The notes beneath the pieces were generated by a model. That model worked only from the letters and a program-made list of their open reading frames with translations. It did not search any database and was not told the DNA's origin. Positions 6,998 through 13,612 of a DNA stretch of 64,000 nucleotides are shown here, piece after piece. The number at the start of each line of letters is the position of its first letter. Position 1 is the first letter of the stretch. The translations under genes were made by a program, and so were the position numbers. This DNA is from Rheinheimera riviphila (lineage in GTDB: Bacteria > Pseudomonadota > Gammaproteobacteria > Enterobacterales > Alteromonadaceae): positions 1 through 64,000 of the forward strand of contig NZ_SACS01000011.1 in NCBI RefSeq assembly GCF_004005945.1, in the 5' to 3' direction.

Positions 6998-9300
6998 GAA
7001 AAACAGGACATAAATCAACAAAGCTGCAAACCACCTATTCCTACAGCAATACCGTCGCCACCCGTAAAATCGATTTGGCAAATGAAGATGTCGACTTTAC
7101 GGTACAGTTTGATATGCGCGGCACGCTGATGTCGATGCAGCAGACGGCTTACAATGCCGATGGTCAGGTGCAAAAAGTCACGACTCATCAGTTATTGGTG
7201 GATATGGCTGATGCGAAGTTATTTAATCTGGTGCAGCAGAAAATTACAGCCAGTGGCTTGATGGTAAACGATGGCACTGTGCTTAATGGGCAGGGTTTGC
7301 TGGGGGTCAGTGCGACGGATTTAACCACGACCGGCAGTGTGACTGAATATCAGAACTTTAATGCCGCGGGGCTTGCAGAGCGCACGGTGACCAGAGTCAC
7401 CAAGCCGGATGACCGAAACCCTGGCCGCACCACGGTTGATGAACTGAGCTGGAGCCGCAGCTACGAGAAGCGGGATAGTTTACTGGAGAGTAAAGTCAGC
7501 GGTACGGCGCAAAGTGGCAGTAAAGGCGGTCAGTTTAAGGATGCAACCAGCTACAGCCAGTACGATGCACATGGCAATAAGGTGTTGGTGGTTGAAGGCA
7601 ACGAGCTGCAGGACAGTAAATTTAAAGTGCGGCAGATGTTGTATGCGGCGGACGGCAGTTTATTGCGTCTGCAACATAGCGAGGTTGCCAAATCCGGGGA
7701 AGCTGATGCCCTGACGCAGGTCAAAAACCATCTGAACCAGGTGCGTAGCGGCCAGGCGGTGGCAGGTCGGGTGCAGCAGGAATCTATCCAAATCAGCAGC
7801 AATGGTGCTTATGTGGGGGATGTCACGGTAGACCGGGGTGAAACGTTACCCGAGGAGCATTGGTTATACCGCACCAGCATCAAAGACCAGCACTTTAACA
7901 GCGGCATTGAACGCACCGACACCCAAAAGCACACGGTACGCTCCGGCGATACTCTGCAAAGTCTGGCGCAGTTGTACTATGGCAATGTCGACTACTGGTA
8001 TTTAATTGCCACGGCAAACGGTATCAGTCAGAGCTCTGCGCAAGGCGGCCCGGATAGCCAACTCATCGAAGGCACCACGCTGGATATCCCACAGCGCGCC
8101 AATAGCTTTAACGCCCATAACAGCTTTAAGCCGATGGATTTACAACAAATCATCGGCGACACCACGCCAAATGTGCCGTATTTACCGCCGCCACCACCGG
8201 TCGGTTGTAATGCGATGGCGATGGTGGTGATGATAGCGATAACGGTGATTGCGACCATTGCTACTGCTGGGGCTGCTGCGGCGGCGATGGGTGGCCAGGC
8301 GTTTACTATGGCTTTGGGAGCTTCGGCATTAACCGGTGGAGTTGCAGGAGGGGCTGGTATTGCAGCAGCTGCTGCAGGTGGTTTTGTCGGCTCAGTAGCA
8401 GGCCAGCTTGCCGGTAAAGCGATGGGTATAGTGGATAGCTTCTCGCTGAAAAATGCTCTGGCCAGTGGTTTAACGGCGGGGGCAACGGCGGGGATGGGCA
8501 GCATGATGGGGGTTGGGACGGCGGCAACGACCGTCAATGGTGCGAAAGCCGCAGTGTCTTCATTCGTTTCATTTGCCAAAGATGCGACACACGCAACACT
8601 GAACATTTACGGCAAAATGGCGATGGCCGCCAGCACAGTTGGTTTAAGCGTTGCAGCCAACAAGCTGGTCGGTAATAATCAGGCGAGTTTCCAATGGCGT
8701 AATGTGGTGATTGGAGCGGTAAGTGCAGGTTTGATGGACAAAGCCGGCATCAGCAACACCAAATCAGTATTCGAAAACTTTAATGAAGGCGCAGGACTTA
8801 TCAGCGGCTTTATGGAAGGCGTAGCCGGTGCAGCAATAGGTTACGGTGTAAGCAAAGTGCTGTATAACGAAGGCAGCTGGAATTTTAGGAATGTAGCGAT
8901 TGATGCCTTTGGCAATGCGGTTGGGAACTCGATTGTTGCGAAGTTAGGTTCGAAATCAACCGCTCAAAATGAAAAACAAGCTAACGATCGTGGTGATGCG
9001 GCGTATGAACGCGCGCGAGCACAAGGTAAATCCCCGAGAGAGGCTGAACTTATTGCAACAAGGGAAGTATTGGCGACTCTTCCTTCAGGTACACGGTCAC
9101 AGATCAACCTCAGTGAAAGCGATGATGTATTGGGTGTTAGTTACCTGCGTGGTGATAAATCAAAAGGTGGGCTGACCCTGACCAATGCGAATGCTGGCAC
9201 GTCTCATCGGGAAGTCGTCAGTTGGATCAGTGATGAAGGATTGTGGGGTAATAACGATGCTCTGAATTTGGCCATGCGCTCGCTCGATAAACGAGCTGCA
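6998..9300 (+). repeat. Duplicated YD/LysM toxin core, copy B
   Basis: Second copy of the core at 61-2415, beginning at the same GAAAAACAGGACAT word (6998-7011) and matching to the LDKRA residues near 9300. It lacks about 55 bp net in the Ala/Gly linker relative to copy A. The frame is closed by TGA at 6997-6999, directly before the repeat starts. Confidence 0.9.
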
Positions 9301-10182
9301 GTTTATAGCCATGACAACATCCAGAAACTTGGTCAGCAGGCGTTTGCAGAGGGAGAATATCGTGGAATCGCTAGCACACTGAGAACTAGCAGTAGAACAT
9401 ATAATGTTGATTTAGATGGCTTATCTGGGGGCGCTGCTCTTGGTATAAGGGCAGGAATAACCAAAGGAATCCGTGTACAGACAGGTATCAAAGGATTTTC
9501 ATATGGCGATGCCGTTCATGACTCTAAAGTTCGTGTTAATACATACTTGAACGAAATCCCGGCAATTCCAGATAAATATCGTTTACCAAATGGCGCCTCT
9601 GTCGAAGCTCTTGAGCACAATGCTCGATCCGCTATCAATGCTAGAAACGGACTTCTTGACTCTTCAAGAAGTCAATTATCTCCTGACGGGCTTAAATATT
9701 CGGAGTCATTGAAGAAACAAGGGCTTAGCTTTGAAGCATTACTGGAGAAGAGTCTAAATAATCCGGCAAGAACGAACTTTACATATGAGCAGCATTTAAG
9801 GGCTATAACTGAGTCTTCAGGTCGCTCTAATCCGCTTGTAACAAATTCAGCTAGAACAGTTGTAGCTTTAGATAAAGTAGGTAAGGCGAGTTTAGTTACC
9901 GGGGTTGCTCTTGACTCTTATAGCTTGGGAACGGAAATCAATACAAGTCTTGAGACAGGTAACTGGGGTAATACATATCAGGAGTCAGCAAGAATTGGTG
10001 GCGCGTGGACCGGGGCTTGGGTAGGGGCAAAAGCGGGAGCTGCAGTAGGTGCTGGTTTTGGCTCGTTCATTCCTGTAGTCGGAACAACGGCGGGAGCTTT
10101 GGTTGGTGGCGTTGCTGGAGGTATTTATGGATATGTTAAGGGTGGTGAAATTGGTACCTCAATATACAACTGGTGGAATTAA
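7075..10182 (+). CDS. Orphan polymorphic-toxin cassette 3 (YD-like repeats, LysM, distinct tip)
   Basis: 1035 codons from a TTG equivalent to that of cassette 1. TGA at 6997 closes the frame, so this is also a 5'-truncated C-terminal half. Residues 1-370 are almost identical to cassette 1: YD-like strands, then LysM at about 285-335, then the PPPPP hinge. The hydrophobic linker has diverged, and the pre-toxin segment (DAFGNAVGNSIV, SYLRGDKSKGG, WISDEGLWGNND) is conserved. From about residue 742 the tip is unrelated to cassette 1: a polar domain (YRGIASTLRTSSRTYNVDL, then a helical Asn/Arg/Ser-rich part) followed by a glycine-zipper tail at about 975-1025 (GAWTGAWVGAKAGAAVGAGF). No catalytic motif was recognised. 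A candidate immunity gene starts 3 bp after the stop. Confidence 0.65.
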   Translation: MANEDVDFTVQFDMRGTLMSMQQTAYNADGQVQKVTTHQLLVDMADAKLFNLVQQKITASGLMVNDGTVLNGQGLLGVSATDLTTTGSVTEYQNFNAAGLAERTVTRVTKPDDRNPGRTTVDELSWSRSYEKRDSLLESKVSGTAQSGSKGGQFKDATSYSQYDAHGNKVLVVEGNELQDSKFKVRQMLYAADGSLLRLQHSEVAKSGEADALTQVKNHLNQVRSGQAVAGRVQQESIQISSNGAYVGDVTVDRGETLPEEHWLYRTSIKDQHFNSGIERTDTQKHTVRSGDTLQSLAQLYYGNVDYWYLIATANGISQSSAQGGPDSQLIEGTTLDIPQRANSFNAHNSFKPMDLQQIIGDTTPNVPYLPPPPPVGCNAMAMVVMIAITVIATIATAGAAAAAMGGQAFTMALGASALTGGVAGGAGIAAAAAGGFVGSVAGQLAGKAMGIVDSFSLKNALASGLTAGATAGMGSMMGVGTAATTVNGAKAAVSSFVSFAKDATHATLNIYGKMAMAASTVGLSVAANKLVGNNQASFQWRNVVIGAVSAGLMDKAGISNTKSVFENFNEGAGLISGFMEGVAGAAIGYGVSKVLYNEGSWNFRNVAIDAFGNAVGNSIVAKLGSKSTAQNEKQANDRGDAAYERARAQGKSPREAELIATREVLATLPSGTRSQINLSESDDVLGVSYLRGDKSKGGLTLTNANAGTSHREVVSWISDEGLWGNNDALNLAMRSLDKRAAVYSHDNIQKLGQQAFAEGEYRGIASTLRTSSRTYNVDLDGLSGGAALGIRAGITKGIRVQTGIKGFSYGDAVHDSKVRVNTYLNEIPAIPDKYRLPNGASVEALEHNARSAINARNGLLDSSRSQLSPDGLKYSESLKKQGLSFEALLEKSLNNPARTNFTYEQHLRAITESSGRSNPLVTNSARTVVALDKVGKASLVTGVALDSYSLGTEINTSLETGNWGNTYQESARIGGAWTGAWVGAKAGAAVGAGFGSFIPVVGTTAGALVGGVAGGIYGYVKGGEIGTSIYNWWN

Positions 10183-10185
10183 CAA

Positions 10186-11289
10186 ATGAGAGCAGTTAGT
10201 AAAGTGTTAAATAGTAGCATCATGAATACTAAATGCTTACTTGTTGATTCTGTTGGCCAAGGATATGAATCTGATGATTCTGAAAACTTGATTAAAAAGT
10301 TGCCTCCAGAAAACCAGAAGTTCTTAATGACTGGGGGGGATATGGATATATTAGCATTTATTACCAATAAGAAAGTGGTGTCACCCACCAATGGTGACAT
10401 TGACATTGATTCGTCTTATTTGCGAATCAATGGGGATTATCCCAGCTCATATCAGTTAAAAGTTCCTGATGGGAATATCTTCATTGTGAATGGTAAAACG
10501 CATGCCACGGTGCTTGTTGTAATAGAGCAAGTCAAAAAATATGAAGTGCCGATGCATGTACTGTATGCATCGGTTATTGGTGATGAATTGTTGCTAGCGG
10601 GAATGAAGCATAGAACAGTAAATGCTGAGGGTGAGTGTACAAAAAGGGGTAAGGCAATCTTGGCTAAGCTAAGTATGGCAAGAGAGGCTTACGTATTTGA
10701 TTCATTTGGACTTCGATTTCAAGAGGCTGCAGCTAGTTCTGTTGATGCAGAACTTAGCTCACTTCGAGTGAGATTAGAGAGCTGGCTCGGCGGTGCTTCA
10801 TTCAAAAACGGTCATGTTTTAATCGGAGGAATTGCAGATTTACATACTGATGATGACCTAGTTTTTTTAGGTTCAATGCCCGGGAAAAATGACTTCGTAG
10901 GTGTATCACTTTTTTATTTAGAAGATGATGAAATCCAACCATTGTATTACTTAGCAGGTAAGGAGTATTTATCATTGATCTCTGATGATGATTCGTTAGC
11001 TATTTATCTGTCGAGTAGAGAAAGCGGTTGTAATATGAAGATCAGTGATTTATCTATAGTGATAATCGATAACTTGAAAGGTTCGTTAGTGAAGAAGGCG
11101 ATTAAGATCGCAGGTATCCCTGAATCAGCAGAAATATCAAGGTTTAATGTAAGAAAGCTCGTAAACGGAAGCTATATAGGGTTAATAGAGGAGATTATCA
11201 GCCCTATTAAAAGGCGAGTATGGCAAATAAATAGTAATAATCATGTTAATTGGACGGCGGTTTCAATAACTGAAATTGCTCTTATTTAA
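10186..11289 (+). CDS. Candidate immunity protein 3 (soluble, unknown family)
   Basis: 367 residues, ATG 3 bp after the toxin 3 stop (TAACAAATG), hence almost certainly cotranslated. A second ATG at 10222 is possible. No signal peptide or membrane segment is visible, so a cytoplasmic protein is expected. The sequence is acidic and beta-rich in the first half (GGDMDILAFITN, DGNIFIVNGKTHATVLVV) with a second alpha/beta half (HTDDDLVFLGSMPGKNDFVGVSLFYLEDDE). I do not recognise the family. AT-rich base use resembles the other immunity genes here and differs from the toxin core. A cytoplasmic partner suggests that tip 3 acts inside the target cell even though it ends in a glycine zipper. The immunity role is inferred from position only. 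Confidence 0.6.
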   Translation: MRAVSKVLNSSIMNTKCLLVDSVGQGYESDDSENLIKKLPPENQKFLMTGGDMDILAFITNKKVVSPTNGDIDIDSSYLRINGDYPSSYQLKVPDGNIFIVNGKTHATVLVVIEQVKKYEVPMHVLYASVIGDELLLAGMKHRTVNAEGECTKRGKAILAKLSMAREAYVFDSFGLRFQEAAASSVDAELSSLRVRLESWLGGASFKNGHVLIGGIADLHTDDDLVFLGSMPGKNDFVGVSLFYLEDDEIQPLYYLAGKEYLSLISDDDSLAIYLSSRESGCNMKISDLSIVIIDNLKGSLVKKAIKIAGIPESAEISRFNVRKLVNGSYIGLIEEIISPIKRRVWQINSNNHVNWTAVSITEIALI

Positions 11290-11299
11290 AACTCATATT

Positions 11300-11323
11300 A
11301 GCGGCTAATTACCCTTAGCCGCT
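11300..11323. terminator. Hairpin after candidate immunity gene 3
   Basis: AGCGGCTAA, 6-nt loop, TTAGCCGCT, 11 bp after the stop codon at 11289. Only a short T-run follows, so it is a possible but weak intrinsic terminator. Confidence 0.55.
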
Positions 11324-11407
11324 TTACCCCGCAGTCGAAAACCGTTTGGCATCATGCTTTAAAATTAGACTCTCCAGCACGGTTTTAGCCACTAGTTTCT
11401 CTTCAGG

Positions 11408-11465
11408 TGTCCCGTTCCAACCGTTCACACAATGGTCTGGGGTTAAACTGACTGATTTTTGTTTA
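11408..11465. repeat. 58-bp dispersed repeat, copy 2
   Basis: Matches 6803-6860 from GTCCCGTTCCAACC to TGATTTTTGTTT. Here the inverted second arm of the palindrome is missing. Confidence 0.8.
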
Positions 11466-11474
11466 GAACTCATA

Positions 11475-11532
11475 GGGTCAGGTCTTGCCTTTTGCCTTGT
11501 CTGGTTGGATGGCACAAGGCAAGACCTGCCCC
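11475..11532. repeat. REP-like hairpin
   Basis: GGGTCAGGTCTTGCC and GGCAAGACCTGCCC form long complementary arms around a loop (core arms CAGGTCTTGCC 11479-11489 and GGCAAGACCTG 11518-11528). Sequences of this type often accompany RAYT transposases, and one is encoded 900 bp downstream. The link is inference. Confidence 0.5.
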
Positions 11533-11663
11533 TGAGGTACCAGGCATAATAAAAACAGGCCACCCACTTTCAGAAAAACAGGCCACCCACTTTCTAAGCT
11601 AGCCATAAAAATCCGTTTCTAAAATGTGATTTTGATTATAAAGATTGTTCAATCTGGTGATGA

Positions 11664-11798
11664 ATTCGTACGGGGGACACCGTCTTATATGGTAGCGAAA
11701 CTGAGCTCTGGCAGGGTAAAACCGAAATGCGCTTAGCCGTGTACGCCGAGCATGGAGTTCGGAAGAGCAATGGTCTGACAATGAAGTGGTTTGATTAA
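11664..11798 (+). pseudogene. Frameshifted gene remnant
   Basis: Encodes GDTVLYGSETELWQGKTEM and a tail ending NGLTMKWFD before TAA. Upstream coding sense (KIVQSGDEFVRG) lies in another frame. The duplicate at about 12226-12359 lacks one base and carries an extra in-frame stop. It looks like the decayed C-terminus of an accessory protein I cannot name. Confidence 0.3.
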
Positions 11799-11808
11799 AA
11801 TGAAATGG

Positions 11809-12080
11809 TTATCCAAAACTTCGCTGGCAGGCGGTTTGGCCATGAAACCAACGCTGACCAAGCTTCTGACAGAATTGTTTGAGCGAGCTGATAGGGCCAA
11901 TCACTTGATGAAAGATGGTTTCAAGTTGTTGGCAATTTTGCAGCCAGCAATCAAAGGAAATCCCCAGTCGAGCCAGGATGGGTGGCAGTGAAGTGTCGAT
12001 GGCACCTCGTTTATCCTCACGGATTTGGCGACCGGTCCAGTCTACAAGTTCAATATAATCAATGAAATGGTATGGGATAT
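11809..12080 (-). pseudogene. Truncated 3' copy of the RAYT transposase gene
   Basis: About 90 C-terminal codons identical to those of the full gene at 12370-13341. The copy is cut at 12080, where the sequence switches to the AAAAACAGGCCACCC repeat. It has no start and is not expected to be functional. Confidence 0.85.
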
Positions 12081-12135
12081 TGGGAAAAACAGGCCACCCA
12101 CTCTTTCTAAGCTAGCCATAAAGAAAATTACCGGG

Positions 12136-12641
12136 AAAAACAGGCCACCCACTTTCTAAGCTAGCCATAAAAATCCGTTTCTAAAATGTGATTTTGATGA
12201 TAAAGATTGTTCAATCTGGTGATGAATTCGTACGGGGGCACGGTCTGATATGGTAGCGAAACTGAGCTCTGGCAGGGTAAAACCGAAATGCGCTTAGCCG
12301 TGTCCGCCGAGCATGGAGTTCGGAAGAGCAATGGTCTGACAATGAAGTGGTTTGATTAAAATGAAATGGTTATCCAAAACTTCGCTGGCAGGCGGTTTGG
12401 CCATGAAACCAACGCTGACCAAGCTTCTGACAGAATTGTTTGAGCGAGCTGATAGGGCCAATCACTTGATGAAAGATGGTTTCAAGTTGTTGGCAATTTT
12501 GCAGCCAGCAATCAAAGGAAATCCCCAGTCGAGCCAGGATGGGTGGCAGTGAAGTGTCGATGGCACCTCGTTTATCCTCACGGATTTGGCGACCGGTCCA
12601 GTCTACAAGTTCAATATAATCAATGAAATGGTATGGGATAT
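12136..12641. repeat. Duplicated RAYT 3' flank, unit 2
   Basis: Second unit of the duplication described at 11574-12080. Its right part is the intact 3' end of the transposase gene. Confidence 0.9.
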
Positions 12642-13341
12642 GGTGCTGATCGTTATCTTGGTGGCAGCTTCCGGCAAAAGGCAGCAGCTCACCATGAAAG
12701 GCGCAGTGTATGGCTTTGCCAAGCCGTTGCTGGATGCTGGTGTAGTCAGAAGATTCGGGCGTTAGAGCCATTTGTGCGCGAATGGGGTTTAAATCAACAT
12801 AAACCATACCGGTAAGCAGGGCTTTGTCGTCCAGCAGCGCCTGCGATTTGAACCGCCCTTCCCAAAATCGACCGGTGCAGCGGTCTTCAAAGTTTGCACG
12901 TCTGGCAATATGTTCATTCAGACAGCGCATAAACCAGCTGATGTCACAGAGTCTGGCACGCCAGTTTTCGATCATAGTTTCAGTGACCTGATTTTCCGCC
13001 TCACCACTTGAGCCTCCACTCAGATAACGTTCAACCAACACAGGTAAGCGGAACAACAACTGCCAGCGGTCAGTGATCTCTTTTGCATCCCAATTTGCCG
13101 CTTTTGCCGCATCGACCCGAACCACCAGATGGTAATGATTTGACATCAGAGCGAATGCGGCGATATCGATGGCAAACATCTGGGTAAGTAATGTCAGGCG
13201 CTCCAGAATCCACTCACGGCGATGTTCGAAGTTGTAAGTTTCTGTAATGCCACATAAAAATGCGCGTCTTACGCATCGGCTGACTAAGTGGTAGTAAGGT
13301 GTGTCGGCAACGCTGATTTGCTGGTGGCGAGGTTTTGGCAT
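12370..13341 (-). CDS. REP-associated tyrosine transposase (RAYT, Y1/IS200-like)
   Basis: 323 aa. The N-terminal Y1 transposase domain starts MPKPRHQQISVADTPYYHLV. It has the HUH motif in LMSNHYHLVVRV (about residues 66-77) and the family blocks GRFWEGRFKSQAL and VYVDLNPIRA. About 130 C-terminal residues extend past the usual domain and include a helical DNA-binding-like segment. RAYTs are single-copy chromosomal relatives of IS200/IS605 transposases that act on REP hairpins (family knowledge). The gene is intact, while its 3' end and flank are duplicated alongside. Candidate REP hairpins are at 11475-11532 and in the repeat field at 22570-22901. Confidence 0.85.
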   Translation of the reverse strand: MPKPRHQQISVADTPYYHLVSRCVRRAFLCGITETYNFEHRREWILERLTLLTQMFAIDIAAFALMSNHYHLVVRVDAAKAANWDAKEITDRWQLLFRLPVLVERYLSGGSSGEAENQVTETMIENWRARLCDISWFMRCLNEHIARRANFEDRCTGRFWEGRFKSQALLDDKALLTGMVYVDLNPIRAQMALTPESSDYTSIQQRLGKAIHCAFHGELLPFAGSCHQDNDQHHIPYHFIDYIELVDWTGRQIREDKRGAIDTSLPPILARLGISFDCWLQNCQQLETIFHQVIGPISSLKQFCQKLGQRWFHGQTACQRSFG

Positions 13342-13510
13342 GATGTCATCCTGACAGTTGAATATCCGATAGCTTTAAACTTAGTTGCAAAAAAGTTAAT
13401 TTCAAGTTTTAGGCGAATTCAATGGGTGTCCGGCTTCTTCGGCTTCTTGGCTTCTGATCCGAAATGTGGCTGTCCTGATCCGGAAGAAGAGGTTGTGGCT
13501 GTCCTGATCC

Positions 13511-13540
13511 GAAAAAAAGGGTTCATATCACTGAACCCTT
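13511..13540 (-). terminator. Rho-independent terminator of the amidohydrolase gene
   Basis: On the minus strand: AAGGGTTCA, 6-nt loop, TGAACCCTT followed by seven Ts, about 75 bp past the stop at 13613. Just beyond it, GTGGCTGTCCTGATCCG occurs twice (about 13460-13515). Otherwise 13342-13612 holds no gene. Confidence 0.85.
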
Positions 13541-13612
13541 GGTATATTGCAGCTGATCTGCGTCTTTAAGATTTAGCCTTCAGCTTCAATGTTCTATCAC
13601 TCAAACCAACAC

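Larger units (their letters stand above)
11324..11563 (-). pseudogene. Possible coding relic
   Basis: A 79-codon minus-strand frame whose last 45 residues (TPDHCVNGWNGTPEEKLVAK, then a helix ending near HDAKRF) look protein-like. The first part reads through the hairpin repeat at 11475-11532 and is probably not coding. It overlaps the 58-bp repeat shared with 6803-6860. It may be the 3' end of a lost tip or immunity gene. Weak call. Confidence 0.25.
11574..12080. repeat. Duplicated RAYT 3' flank, unit 1
   Basis: About 507 bp repeated at 12136-12641 with only a few substitutions and a 1-bp indel (offset 562 then 561). It includes the last 0.27 kb of the transposase gene plus its downstream region. 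Near-identity points to a recent duplication. Confidence 0.9.
11552..12171. repeat. Four copies of an AAAAACAGGCCACCCACTTT repeat
   Basis: Copies start at about 11551, 11574, 12085 and 12136. Three of them continue into CTAAGCTAGCCATAAA. The copies at 11574 and 12136 begin each unit of the 0.5-kb duplication. The one at 12085 has a 2-bp insertion. A diverged copy seems to be the target split by the IS1111 element (5300-5312 plus 6771-6790). Confidence 0.8.

Noticed and set aside
11599-11781. 60-codon minus-strand frame
   Set aside because: Antisense to the frame-broken remnant and not conserved in the duplicated unit.
13342-13612. Possible gene between the RAYT and the amidohydrolase
   Set aside because: The open frame at 13288-13569 reads through a terminator and direct repeats and starts inside the transposase gene.
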